Source: Chrysoperla carnea (Eukaryota; Arthropoda; Insecta; Neuroptera; Chrysopidae). Taken from it: a DNA stretch of 64,000 nt. The stretch is taken from assembly GCF_905475395.1 (NCBI RefSeq), contig NC_058340.1, positions 53,670,181 through 53,734,180 of the forward strand. The letters run 5' to 3'. Of this stretch, positions 1-12,370 are shown one piece after another (position 1 is the stretch's first letter; each line of letters opens with the position of its first letter). The notes under the pieces are model-generated. The model made no database searches, was not told where the DNA came from, and saw nothing but the letters and a program-made list of their open reading frames with translations. Made by a program: the position numbers and the translations under genes.

Positions 1-2022
1 ATAAGAAATCTATCTCAATATGTAAATTTCTTTTTATTAAGATAAATGACATTATTTGTTTTATGTTATGTGTTTCATTATAGCATTTTATTAAATAAAT
101 ATAAAATGTTACATTATTTTTTGCAGTATAGGCAACTGTATGTACATTTATGTAGTGCGTAGTGGGTATAATTTACTACACTCTACTGAAACGTGTTGAA
201 ACTCCAACAGGTGAATGGCATAATAAATGGGATGGTTACGATCAAAACCAAATTTATTTATCTAGATAAAGTATTAAGGGTTATATATATAAAAAAATTT
301 TTAGAAAAATAATACAGAAAGATTATCTCGCGTTAAAAAATATTTTTTTAAGGTAGTTTGTTACCCAAATTACTTAAACTTGACTCCAAATTTTTTTTAT
401 ATTTATTCGAAAGATTATATGTAAATGCATCCATAGAAAAAATTTGATTTTTAACGCATGGTTCACCAGATATAATTAGTTAAAATTATGTAAAAATTTA
501 TGGGATCTTATGAGTGTCCTTATTCAATAACTCCGAAAATCGAGAGTTCATAAAAAATCGTTAAACTTGAGCTTCCAAAAAAACAATTTATATATATACA
601 ACCAAGCCTCGAACGTTCATTAGACAAAATTTAAAACAATTTACTGTAAACTTTCTGTTTAATTAATTTTTTAATATTATCAGCTGGCATCTATTTCCGT
701 TGTTTATCGGAAACATTTAAATGCATTATGCGCGCAAATTTGAATCGTAAAAATGCCTTAGATTGTATACAACGCGTTTATAAATGGGATCATAATTAAA
801 TGTCAACAAATATTAAAAAATATATATAAATAAATAGGAAAGTTTTAGGTTTGACAGTTTATTTTTAGTCAACTCAGTTTTAAAAAATGTTTTTACGATT
901 TTTAATTATTGTTAATGCGTATGAAATTAGATCAATTAATTTATTATAAATTTTTTTGTATCATTTAGTTATAAAAAACAATTCAAAAATAATTGCGGAA
1001 TTAACTAAGTGATTTGGGTAACAAACTTCCTTAAATGCTAACTTCCTTAATGCTTGAGTTTATATAGAATTGATCATTATGTTTTTTAATAATTGGTAGC
1101 TAGTAAATTTGCTATTTCTGGCGCAAGCTCTGTTTTGCATAAACGAATACCAGGAATTATGGTTAACATTATTAAAAAGAATCATTGTACATATTAAAAG
1201 TTTTTCTGAGTTGGAGTTTCAGTTAATAAAAATATTTATTTTGTCCCTTTTTCCTTCAATATGGGCAGCTATATAAATTATTTAAAATATTATTTGGATG
1301 CGATTTTAAAAAAACCGATTTTCCCCCTTGGCCTAAAACCTTAAAGACTATTATACTGTATACATAAACAAAAACAACAAAATTATAAAAATGAGACATA
1401 CTTTAGCAGCTAATAAAAAAATATCAAATAATACAAATAATGTCAAAAAAATCTTTCCTAATTCAGTAACGAAATGTCATACTTTTGATACTGATTTTAG
1501 TCACAAAATATTGTTAATTTTGTCACTATTGATAACTGGGAGTTGCAACCCGGCAACTGCTCGAGTTGGCTCGATTTCAGTAGTTCCAATTTAAACTACC
1601 AAATGACCATATTTGTACTTAACATTTTTAAAGGCCAATTAAAATATTCAAATCAGATAAGTCCCACCAAATAGCGATAAAATTAGTGCTAATTAAAACC
1701 GGAAGTGGTCCTCTTTTTCAGTAGTTCCAAATTAGACCACCAGATTACTTACCATTTATCAATAGAATGAGATATATTTAAAAATGAAATTTTTACACAC
1801 GATGTGTTGGATCAAGCTTTACATTTAACGCAAAAAACACTTTCATTTTGCAACTAGTTATATAAATAGTTATTTTCTCAATATATTTCTACTAAATATG
1901 CACTTATTTCCTCCATTTTGAATCGTATAGGAGTTTATTTTTAAAAGCCATCAAAGGCTTGTATGCTTTTTTGAATAAATTCTCTTATCTTAATAAATAA
2001 ATAATTTTCAATTTATATTCAG
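1..2022. other. No exon recognised; HEMK1 intron or upstream DNA
   Basis: I find no coding exon here. The methyltransferase gene that starts to be readable at 2023 still lacks its S-adenosylmethionine-binding glycine motif and N-terminal domain, so this stretch is probably one of its introns, with earlier exons left of the window. The DNA is AT-rich with short homopolymer runs. The 67-residue open frame at 1391-1594 has no recognisable protein character. Confidence 0.5.
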
Positions 2023-3918
2023 ATTTCTGTGATAGCTGTTGATAGAAGCAATGAAGCTTGTGATTTAACAAAACTAAACGCACAATTAAATTATATTGAC
2101 AATAAGCGTTTAGAAGTATTACTATGTGAAATAAATGAAAGCAATTTGTTAGAAAATATTAATCAAACATTTGATATAATCGTCAGCAATCCACCGTATA
2201 TTCCACAAACAGAAATTTCGCAATTACAACCAGAAATATTACTGTAAGTTGAATATTGTTTTATATATACGTTTTTTACGTTTGACAAACTTACGAAGCT
2301 AAGCTAAGTTTTGTAATTTTTAATTCATAATAATAGAGTACTTTCTCAAAGCTGCCTTCAGGCAGCTCTTAAAGCTGTCTTAACACAGTTTTGAGAAATA
2401 AATGAAGCTATATAAAAGTTAACTCAAGTTTATAAGTGATAAGAGGTAGAAGACCACTCTAGAGTTGAAAGTTATTCCTTATAATATAACAAATCTTTTT
2501 TGTTTAAAATATTTTTTCGAAATATGAATAGATTCGACATAAAATGAATCTAAAATTCTTTCCCTTGGGTCCATTATGTTGAGGATAAAGGGGAAATCAA
2601 TCAATTGTGATACTATGGATAATATCTTCTTTCTGTTTCTTAAATTTAAGAATTTAATTGGATATAGTATTAAACTGAATTATTTGTGAACGCACATCAA
2701 TTTCCACCTACAACCTTAATGTTCTTTTGATATCAAGTTTTGTTTTTTTCATTTTTTGTGAAAATAAAATAATAAAATGGAAATAGTAAATTTTTGGGAA
2801 ATTTTAATAGATTATTATCTTTTTTATCTTAATAACTGTCATAAAATTGAATTGAAGTCGTTTTAAAAACAATTGAACATCATACATCATTTACATATCC
2901 ACTTTACATTTATAGTACGGCAGGTAGGCGAAAAATTTTACGAACACTTCGAAAAAATTGATTTTAGGATTACCAGAATTATTTCATTGACGACCCTTCC
3001 GATCTGAAGTCCGTTGACGCCGACACTTCTGCTGTTAAACAGCTCCAAATGGTTCATGGAGCAGCGACCGGAGATGGGCGCTCCCTTTTTCGGTATCATA
3101 ACGAACCATATGGCCTAAGTGTGCCCCACACTAGAACAGCCACTCTTACGTCACCTAACCTAACCATATACATCTAATACGATTCATTGTTATGATTCTA
3201 AAAACACATTAGCTTCAAAATAACACGTGTTAATATTGTGAATGGTGTGTGTACAGTCTCGCTTGAATACATACATTCCAATGCTGTTTTTGAAATGCAT
3301 TATTTTATTTATAATGAATTTTACCATATAATCCCAGCAATCGGAACAAATCCAATAATCGGAATACCTCTGGTTTTTATTGAGTCCCGATTATCGAGAC
3401 TCTACTCTACTGTACCTTATATCGCTAATGTGGGTGTTTTGACTACTGTCGAAAAATTGTATTATAACTGTTAATATAACTTTGCTTGTTTTCTAAGTTA
3501 TTATATTTATCCTGTAAACGAATTAGAATCTATAACGTGTCTGAGATCGTTTACACCACGTTATTTTAAATTTTGTATATTCTGTACTATATTTTAATTT
3601 ACCCAAAATAAATAATAAAAAATAACATTTTGTTTTTTTTTAATAATCTGTTTTTATGTTTTTCTTTTATCGTATAGGTATGAGGATATAAGAGCACTTG
3701 ATGGAGGCTTGAATGGATTTGAAACAATTAAGTTAATAATCACAATGTCATCGAATAAATTGGTTACAAATGGCTTGTTATTTTTAGAAATTGATCCGAG
3801 ACATCCTCAGTTAATTGAAGATTTTTTAAAGAAAAATACTTTACTCGGATTAGAACTTAGTCAAATATATAAAGATTTTTGTTCAAAAAATAGATTTGTG
3901 AAAATAATAAAAAAATAA
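2023..3918 (+). CDS. HEMK1: Release-factor glutamine methyltransferase, HemK family (3' exons only)
   Basis: HemK/PrmC enzymes methylate the glutamine of the GGQ motif of translation release factors; animal HEMK1 is the mitochondrial form. Two exons are visible: 2023-2243 (acceptor ...ATATTCAG, donor GTAAGT) and 3678-3918 (acceptor CGTATAG), joining in phase 2. The first reads ISVIAVDRSNEACDLT, the end of the cofactor-binding fold, and contains FDIIVSNPPYIPQ, the NPPY substrate-binding motif that defines the family. The second begins YEDIRALDGGLNGFETI, matching the family's EP.LALDGG.DG segment, then runs to a TAA at 3916-3918 and an overlapping AATAAA. The N-terminal domain and glycine-rich motif are missing and must lie to the left. 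MTRF1L-type nomenclature or a cytosolic N6AMT1 homologue is less likely because of the ALDGG block. The intron 2244-3677 holds a dispersed repeat. Confidence 0.9.
2985..3172 (-). repeat. GC-richer dispersed repeat beginning GGTTAGGTTAGG
   Basis: On the minus strand this block starts GGTTAGGTTAGGTGACG and contains GTGGCTG, GGGGCACACTTAGGCC and TGATACCG. It is clearly richer in G+C than its surroundings. It resembles a repeat I recall as common in many insect genomes, possibly SINE-like. The class is uncertain and the match is from memory only. It lies in the last HEMK1 intron. Confidence 0.4.
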
Positions 3919-4336
3919 ATAAAAATTTTATAATTGTGTGAAGGAAAATTGTATTTTTCTTTATTGGTTATTGCAATATTTGAAAGTGAATTATTAATTT
4001 TTCTTTCTAAGTGAATTATTAGGTACTACCAACTACCAAGGTAGTGTGATCAATGATGGCCCGAGCCCTATCATAGCCCAAATGAAAAAAGAAAAATATT
4101 CAATGAGTAATTCATTTAATACGTAAAGAATATCCCAGGCAAAAGGCAAACCCATCTAGATACAATTACGCCGTGTTTTTAATGTCGGATTTTAATTTTA
4201 CTTTTCAGAGGCATAATAAAGTGAGTGCATGTTTTATAACTTCAAATGTGAAATGTAATTAAAGAAAAATAGCAAAAATAGTTAAAATCATTTTGTTATA
4301 AGTTTGGACATTGAATGATTGGAAAGTTTCTGTTTT

Positions 4337-4815
4337 TATATCATGCATATATGTAAAATCCAAGGTATACTAAGTTTAGTCCCAAGTTTGTAACGCTTAA
4401 AAATATTGATGCTAAGCAAAAAATTTTAGTATAGGTGTTCATAAAATCACCTAATTAGTCCATTTCCGGTTGTCTGTCTGTCGTCTGTCTGTCCGTCTGT
4501 CATCACGATTACTCAAAAACGAAAAAAGATACCAAGCTGAAATTTTTATAGCGTGCTTAGGACGTTAAAAGTGAGGTCGAGTTCGTAAATGAGCAACATA
4601 GGTGGTCAATTGGGTCTTGTAAACCGTTACAGATAGAACAAAAGTTTAAATGTAAAAAATATTCCTTATAAAAAAATAACCAACTTTTGTTTAAAACATT
4701 TTTTCGTAAATAACACTGTTTACTCGTGAGGGCGCAAATTAGGCGTAAATTGTATAGTATGTTATTATGGGAATATTAGTTATGTACCTATGTGTGTGTA
4801 ATGTGATAGAATCAT
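4337..4815 (-). repeat. Family A dispersed repeat, copy 1
   Basis: One of at least six copies in the window (with 14410-14953, 21296-21846, 25093-25640, 35560-35972, 36087-36646 and a piece at 18285-18442). Full copies are ~550 bp. They open with ACAAGTGAAAACAAACAATT, contain a GTCTGTCTGTC / CGGACGGACAACCGGAAATG block and close with GCGTTACAAACTTGGGACTA followed by a short AT palindrome ending CATGGTAT. This copy lacks the opening ~60 bp. There is no coding capacity, and the family resembles widespread non-autonomous insect elements of uncertain class. Confidence 0.8.
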
Positions 4816-5362
4816 CGTTTTATTATGTAACATGGTGAATTTTCTTAAGATTTATTTGGAAAACGAATATTAATTAATTAAAAGTATGACAAATAATTTC
4901 CTATAAAGAAAATTATAACAAGCGCCACTCGAGTTTTTCCATAAAATACATATATTTTTTCTGTTTTAAAAATTCTTCAAAAAATAACGATACTCCTGCA
5001 AATATCCCACGTGTAAACGTGTCTCTTGTAAGAAAAAATATCTGTATTGATTATACGATTATATCTGGAACTATTCTTACATCAATTAAAGTTAGGTATG
5101 CAGATAAGGAAGCATTTTTGTTGTTTCCTCTATGAATACCTTTACATACCGTGTGTTTCGTATAACCATGAATTGCGTAAGAAAAAATTGATATATGTTT
5201 GATAAATTGATTCGGGTGTAGTTAATAATAAACTTTTTTTATGGATTGTAGAAGTAAAGGATAACTATTTTATATGGAGAAAAATTGAAAAAGTGGCAAA
5301 AAATAAGGGAAATTAAGTTTCAGTGAATGGTTACAATGGCGCTCGTGAGAAAGTGGACCAAG

Positions 5363-5364
<2 letters not shown>

Positions 5365-5417
<53 letters not shown>
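5365..5417. repeat. (AT)n microsatellite
   Basis: About 26 uninterrupted AT dinucleotides. A 122-codon open frame runs through it only because TA/AT repeats lack stops in two frames. Confidence 0.97.
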
Positions 5418-5420
<3 letters not shown>

Positions 5421-6488
5421 GGAAGGACGTGAAACTCGAGTGGAGAGGGTAGCTGGAAAAAAGGCGCCTATCTGGGTGAGATCTAGTCCTCGACCGTTGC
5501 GTACTTTGTACCTCCCATCAGGCTGTCTTTTGTTTAGATATCAATTTCAATTGTTTTCAATATCACGGCAAGGAAGTTTCACGCCCTTATATATATGTTT
5601 TCTTGAGGAGACCTTAGTTAATCTACTTCTCTATCCTCTTCTAACAACTTGTTTAAGATATTTATCTTACTCTTATTACTTTTGTGTTTGATGTGAACTT
5701 CTCTATCCTTCTCTAACAACTTCTTTAGATATTTATCTTACTCTTATTATTTTTTTATTGTCTAGCCTTGATGCTCGTACATCCTTAAAAAATTAAGTAA
5801 ATCAGACGGATGCGTTGGTTCTTTAAAGTTAAGGAGTACAATAATGGATAATCACCTTATATTAAATTTCTTTTAAAATTGCCATTAATTCCGTCATTTT
5901 ATTGAGGCTCCATGCCCATCCGTTTAACATAAATTATTAACTAATTAATTAATTTGTATACGGAATAGAATAAATAACTTTAAATTATTTATATAGGAGT
6001 GAATAAAGAATAAATAAATATACAAAATGATTAGTTTTTACAATTACATTTATTTTTTTTTAATATAACTTTTTATTTAATTTTTTTTCAATTTTTTATA
6101 ATATTTTTTTGATGCCATTATTACAATATATAATTATTTTTGTAACATAATAATTAATTATTTTATTGCAACTTAATAAATTGTCTCATTCATGGAAGGT
6201 ATTTTTAAATTTGCAATAAAATTTTGTTAATAACATATTTTTTTTATCTACAAATACAAAATAAAGACAATAAATAATTTAGAAAGGTTAGCAGAGTGAT
6301 TATTAAATAACAGTCAATTTATTTATTTAAAAAGTTAAGTTAGAATTTTAAATAATAAAGAAGATAATAATATAATAATTATTCATATGTTCCAGCCTCT
6401 GTTATTTTTTTTTTATATTTAAAAATATCACAAATATATATTTTTTTATATTATCATATAAAAATTAAGTGAAAAATAGAAAACGAAA
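5418..6488. other. Gene-free spacer
   Basis: I see no gene here. There is a direct duplication of a short pyrimidine-rich sequence (CTTCTCTATCCT...TAACAACTT at about 5629 and 5698). At 5761-5787 there is an isolated inverted-repeat end of family E (TTAAGGATGTACGAGC on the minus strand). The rest is very AT-rich. Confidence 0.6.
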
Positions 6489-6494
6489 TTTATT
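6489..6494 (-). promoter_or_regulatory. Probable Capa polyadenylation signal
   Basis: AATAAA on the minus strand, 31 bases beyond the Capa stop codon at 6526-6528, at ordinary spacing for a 3' UTR signal. Confidence 0.5.
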
Positions 6495-6525
6495 CGTAAA
6501 AAAAACTCGGAAATAAAAAAATAAA

Positions 6526-7356
6526 TTATTTTTTTAATGGTTTGTCTACAGTTCTATTTGTTTCATCTAAATCATCATCATCTAAAAGTTCTTCAGAATC
6601 ACGTCCAAGTCTTGGTGTGAAGTCAGTTCCTCGGGGCCATTTTTGGCCATCTGTTCAAATAAATATCAATAAATATTAAATAATTATAAAAGACATGGTT
6701 GAATATTAATGGATATAAAGTATGTTATATACCTTGTGCTGAAACAAAACCCCATGGTGTGTCGGTTAATTCAGGACCACGTTTTTGAAAACGTCCTAAT
6801 CGTGGCCCCCACCATAAACCTAAATAAAATTAAATAAAAAATTTTTGAATGGATCATAATATGAGAATATTTGATTTTATGATTAAAATTAATTTATCGG
6901 AATGACTATGCAAACAAAAAAGTAAAAAAATTATACATGTTGTAAATTGAACCCAGGACTCTAAGTTGTATAAACTATTCAATAGTAATACTTAAACAAT
7001 ACTTAAATATTCTGTATATCACGTGACCTAAGACACGAGCCGCAATGATGTGATGTCATATAGGCAAAAATAATATGCAATAATTATTAATTTGTTGATG
7101 GTTTTCATAGTAATTGTAGGCTTATTACATCGTCTTTATTTACACATATACAATGTCTTACATATGTAATGTATTTATTGTTTTTACCAATATTACGTCA
7201 CCAAAATGGCTGACAGCATTTTTGACAGAATAAAAAAAACAACAAAATTAAATTTTGTCTCTTTATATACTCATAACGCCAATTATTTAATTTCGTTTTT
7301 GAAAGGTCTCCGCTCTTGTTTTTAATACATTTAATGCATCATTATTTTCAAATTAA

Positions 7357-7387
<31 letters not shown>

Positions 7388-8016
7388 GGAATTATTATTA
7401 AAATTAAACTAGAAAATGTTAAAAAAAATGTTTACCATTGAGTTGTTCAGGTGCATTCATAGCATTTTGTTCCGTATGAGATTGACTATCACGACCAACA
7501 CGTGGAAATGCCATTAAACTCTGTTGTCGTTTCATTTCATGGAAATAATCTGTTACAAATAATGATAAATTTTATTAAATATTATCATATTATTATTATT
7601 AACTATAAAATACGTCATCTATAATCATCCTCTAATTATAATAAGTTTTTTATTATAAATTAATAATAGGTAGTAAGTATTTATTTAATCCAATTATAAA
7701 TTAATACATAATGTTATAATATGGTGAATTTATACCTAAGCATATTATAATTGATAAAATTATTATATTAATTAAATATTACATATAGACTAACAAAATA
7801 TGATGATCATTTAAGTATTAGAAGATTGTGATATTTCATTTAAAGATATTTATTTAATCCTTATTAATGCTACCATGAAATATTTACAAAATTCTAATTT
7901 TAACTAATCTATTAGTTAAAATTATTCAAAATCAAATTAGAGGAGAAAATCTAGTTCTAATTTATTTAAACTACATTTATTATCGTAATTTTTGGTTTTT
8001 TACATCATTTGATATA

Positions 8017-8047
<31 letters not shown>

Positions 8048-11000
8048 GGCCACCCACATCATGATTTGTTAATCTTTATTTATTTAATTACAAACATATT
8101 TACAATTACATTTTGATGTGGGTATAGTCGGTTACTTCGTTCTTATCCACTGCCTGGATTCGAACCCGCAACCTAAGCCTAATTGGACAAACAGTCTAAT
8201 ACACACGCCTTAGACCGTTCGGCCATTTAGGCTCTCATCATCAACATGATTTGATATAAAAAACGTATCTTATTCAGGCTGTTAAGATCCGAGTTTACAA
8301 AAAACGCACTTTTAATATCTATTAAAGTTTAGATAAATTTTACCTGAGGAATCATATAATTCATGTGGTGATTGAATTCTGGAGTATATACCAGACCTTC
8401 CTACTCTTGGATGTGGATAAATACCCCAATTATTACCACCTCTCTTGACTTTTGCTCCAATTGTGGCTCCTTTAAAAAAAAAATAGTTAATTATAATTAG
8501 AATGGTAGGTAATATCGATGAACTTAAATTGTATTATCAAAGGCTCAGTATTATTGTTTTATTATATTAAAATTACAAGTCGTAATTTTTAATCTGTATA
8601 TCACGTGACCTAATAATCATACAGGCAAATATAATATGCATTAATTACTAGTTTGTTGATAGCTTTCATAGTAATGTTATCATTAAAATTATTTATACAT
8701 ATAATAATTACATACACGACTGTTGTTTTTACCAATATTACGTCACCAAAATGGCTGACAGCGACTTTGCAAGAATAAAATAGGTTTAATATTTAATTTA
8801 ATTTTATGGCAAGAAAGCGTGTTTATTTTGGCAAAATATATTTTTTTGTGGCTTTTTATTAGGAAAATCAACATTTTGAAGTACTTTTTCAAACATAGTA
8901 GAATATTCTATTAAATAGAAACGAAAATTACAAAGAATTGTAAACATAAACTTAAATGTTGGGAACGTTGAAACACCATTTCGAAATAATATTTTGTTAC
9001 TCATGATAGTTTTTAGAAAAAAAACATAATGAATTTATTTTTCAAAATCGTATATAACTTAAATGAAATTATTTTTCAGAATTGTAGGTACATTTTACCT
9101 TAAATGGTAAATCAGATAATAGAATAATAGAAAAGCGAAATAGGTTAAGAGAACGTGTTATAATGTAGAGATATTTAACACATAAAAAAGGTTTTTTCAT
9201 TTAATTTTCCAAAAAGTCATGAAGGAAAAGGGAAAATTTAATTTATTATAAAATTATTACTATAACTATACTCTATACAATTTTTTCACTTCTATAATGC
9301 GTATATCGAATTTATTTTAATGTCTTAAAGGTGGAAGTGATGGTCAATATGTATATAATTTTTATAAATGAAATAAAATATGTATATAAGCATATAATAC
9401 GAAATTTAAAGATTGATAGAATTTTACCGAAAAAAATCACCTTTCATACTTTTCAAATTAAATAATTTATGATGATTTTTTTCATTTAAAATTAATTTTA
9501 CCCAGAAATTTAAACATCAAATTAGAGAATATAGAATCGAGATTATCAGTTACGACTAAAATTTTCGAAGCTTACATCAACTTTTGTTTTTTTACAAATA
9601 ATTCCTAAAAGTGTACGCTATATTATTATATCCAAAAGGTGGATTATCCATAACGCAAAGTAGGAAAGTGCCGACGCAAGTACAGACGCGGGGTTACAAA
9701 GGCGGCGCCCATGGAAGTTTTTAAACAAACATCAAACTGTGTATGCAAGTATGCAAAAATCACAGTCCGTTGACATTGATATTTGTACAGTTATTCAAAT
9801 TTATGACAGTCTGATTCATATAATTTCTGCAGAAAAGAAAAATTTTAATAAAATTGATCAGCAAGTCTTGGAACTTTCATTACTCAAATAAAAAAAAGGA
9901 CATAAAAAGGAAGTTCACAGTATCTGCCGAAAATATTCCGAGAAGTGTTCAGCAATTTTAATAGGTTCTAAGAAATAAAGAACTTGAAACATAAGAACTA
10001 AAAAAGGTTTTTATTGGTAAATTTTTATTGCGAGGAGTGCTAATTTTTAAAACTACCTACGGGCGCAAAATTTTGTATCTATTTTATGGTGGAAACGCAG
10101 ATAATATTACTTGCAATAATAATACAATACTTGTTATATTTCAATTGACTGTTTACTGCATCAACACATATTTACATTCTACACGTTTTGAAAGCTTACT
10201 AATAATCTAAGCAACAAGTTCAGATTGATGAAATATAGAAAAACATGGCCGTAAAAATACGTGTGATAGCTTGATGGATTCGGAATGATGTCGAGAAAAA
10301 TTTGCTAGAAGGATTTTTCAGCACATAAAAAATTGAAACAATTATCAATATTTCTTAAAATAATAATATTTAAGAAATTTCCTAAAATAATAAAAAAAAG
10401 AATCTTAAAAAAGAAGAAATTTCCTATAAAAAATTCCCACTGTGGAAAGTCTAACTCCATTATTTATAATCTTAATTTAACGCTGAAAATAGGTCTTTTT
10501 GCATCATTTTTATATTAAGATTTATTATCGTTGGGAAATTTACCTTAAAATTAATTTTTCAACAAGAGAATTGTTTATTCAGAAAATTTTTTGGAATTTA
10601 TTGTTTTCATTGTGAACTAAAAAAAATGATTAAATAATTGGCGTAAAATATTTTGGCTTCGTTGTATATACTTAACAAGATCACATCAAAAGAGTTTTAA
10701 TATCTTGTTCTATTTATTTAAATCAACAAAAAAGCCTTAAAAAATGAGAAATCATGCATTTAAAAAAATTATTTTGAACAATAATTATTTAAAGTCTTTT
10801 GACGTGACTTTGTTAAGTTAATATATATGAAGGACTGCACGAAGCTAAAAACTTTTACGCCATAATTATTTAAACATTTTTTTAATGAATAATAAAGACG
10901 AAAAATCGAGAAAACTTTTGTAAAAAACAATTGTATTATAACTTGTTGAAGAATTAACTTTAAGATAAATTTCCAATGCTAATAAATTCGTTAGAGTGTT

Positions 11001-12211
11001 CAGATACACCATAATTTTTTCCTATTTTTAAATTAATAATTAATACATCCAAAAAATTATTTAGTGTGAGATACTCGTCTAAAAGCTCTATTTTTAGCGT
11101 TAAATTAAAATTATAAATAATGGAGTTAGACTTCTAGGAGCTAGAGTTTTTTATTGTAGATTTCCTTCTCTTTAAGTATTACTTAAATATTAATATTTTA
11201 GGAAATATTACCGAAAAACGAATTACGTTTTTTTCCATCTTTAATTGTTGATAACTTTTTCAATTTTTTATGTGCTGAAAAATGCTTTTAGCACATTTTT
11301 TCTAGACCTCGTTCCGAATCCAACGATCTATCACATGTATTTTTACGAGCAGAATTTCGTTATTTCACTAATTTGAACTTGTTGACTAGACTAATATAAG
11401 TCTTAACTGTGTTTGTTGAACATTTGATTAGCACTATTTTTCTCAGAGCTTCAAAAATAAAAATAATTTTTAATATCCGAAAATATGTCCGAATTATTAA
11501 ATCGTTCTTAAAATTAATGTGTTTTTGAGTTAATGCTTGAACCGAAAACCTAACTTGTTGAATATTTAAGGCCTGTTATCCGTAGCCTAAAAATTTAGAG
11601 TATTTTTGGAACTTTTATATTAAACCCGCTGACCTGACGAACTACGTACCGCCTAACAGTCGATTACTTATTTATATATTTTTTAATACTTATTCTGCTA
11701 TTCGGGACACCTGGTTAGCTATCCCGGTACCCCTCTACTAACACTTAAATTTTATGGTATGGTATTCGAGTGCAAATTGGCTATTTATTATTATTACGAA
11801 TCTTCTGTATGGGAATATAGAAAAGTGTTGTCTTTACACTTTTTCAGGCAACTTTTTAAATTTTTCTCTCCATAAGAACCATCCTCGTGTTTTAAGGAAT
11901 ATTATTTTTTTTTAAATTAGCAAAATCGATTCAGCTGCTCTTGAGATTTGCGCTTAGCAACACATTCAGCGATTCATTTTTATATTATAGATATCTTGGA
12001 AATTTTGACACGATTAAAAGATTCAACGATTTTTCTTGTTTTGTTTAAATTATAGTACCACCAAGAAATAATTTTTTGACTTTACGGAAGAAATTTTTTT
12101 TAAAATTTTTAATAAATTTAAAAATAACTTACCACTACAGTAACAGATCGAGCTAAACAATACAAAAACTAAAATTGATTTGAAAATAAAACTACTATTC
12201 CACAATTCCAT
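6526..12211 (-). CDS. Capa: CAPA neuropeptide precursor (periviscerokinins and pyrokinins), complete
   Basis: Capa encodes secreted neurohormones for CAPA and pyrokinin receptors. Exons in coding order: 12133-12211, 8344-8469, 7436-7549, 6733-6819, 6526-6650. All are GT-AG and all four introns are phase 1; the total is 176 residues. Residues 1-26 form a signal peptide (hydrophobic FKSILVFVLFSSICYC). After KR at 35-36 comes GGNNWGIYPHPRVG-R (37-51), a periviscerokinin-type peptide with PHPRV in place of the usual FPRV. After KR at 75-76 comes QQSLMAFPRVG-R (77-88), a canonical periviscerokinin. NGLWWGPRLG-R (106-116) is tryptopyrokinin-like, W-W replacing the common W-F. A fourth amidated peptide ends GTDFTPRLG-R (143-152), a classical FXPRLamide pyrokinin. 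The tail is acidic. The glycine before each arginine is the amide donor. Each exon from 2 to 5 carries one peptide end. The start is the only ATG ahead of the signal peptide, and a TATA box lies upstream. Confidence 0.93.
7011..7235 (+). repeat. Family C dispersed repeat, copy 1 (Capa intron 3)
   Basis: Shares CTGTATATCACGTGACCTAA at its left end and ACGTCACCAAAATGGCTGAC at its right end with the copy at 8584-8905. The middle has diverged. It lies between Capa exons 3 and 4, on neither splice site. Confidence 0.75.
8018..8047. repeat. (AAT)n microsatellite
   Basis: About ten AAT units immediately left of the SINE in Capa intron 2. SINEs often target such AT-rich runs. Confidence 0.9.
8069..8244 (-). 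mobile_element. tRNA-Leu-like SINE
   Basis: Reading the minus strand from 8244, the head ATGGCCGAACGGTCTAAGGC is very close to the D-arm/A-box of a tRNA-Leu, and GGTTCGAATCC is a perfect B-box. A short unrelated body and an A/T-rich tail follow. CATGATTTG flanks it at 8060-8068 and 8245-8253, a perfect 9-bp target-site duplication. The long variable arm typical of tRNA-Leu is represented by the spacing between the boxes. It sits in Capa intron 2, opposite to no exon, and is about 176 bp long. Confidence 0.8.
8584..8905 (+). repeat. Family C dispersed repeat, copy 2 (Capa intron 1)
   Basis: The left part matches 7011-7235. The right part (ATGGCAAGAAAG..., GTGGCTTTTTATTAG, ATCAACATTTTGAAGTAC) matches 44280-44386. 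The three copies together show one element family of at least 320 bp. Confidence 0.75.
10195..11395. mobile_element. 1.2-kb foldback element in Capa intron 1
   Basis: The whole block is an imperfect palindrome centred near 10.75 kb. The left arm has AACAAGTTCAGATTGATGAA, GGATTCGGAATGATGTC, TTTTTCAGCACATAAAAAAT and TAACTCCATTATTTATAAT. The right arm carries the complements in reverse order at about 11391, 11325, 11270 and 11115. Inner pairs continue: 10530-10570 with 10945-10985, and 10630-10690 with 10805-10870. The arms are ~80-85% identical by eye. There is no transposase frame. It is a foldback or MITE-like element, fairly old. Confidence 0.7.
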
Positions 12212-12370
12212 TTTGAGAAAATTAAAAAATTGAAACCGAAAAAAAAATCACACAAAATGAATAAATTCTTTTTAAAATGTCCCAACAACTATTTGTATTC
12301 GATAATACTTTTTGTTGTTTGCTATTGTTTGGGAAAATTCAAACTATAAATTTTTCGAGAACGAATACCG

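Noticed and set aside
3157-3172. CCTAACCTAACC as an interstitial TTAGG telomere repeat
   Set aside because: Only two units, and it forms the start of a longer dispersed repeat.
5323-5691. 122-codon frame
   Set aside because: Held open by the (AT)n microsatellite (a Tyr-Ile run); the remainder has no protein character.
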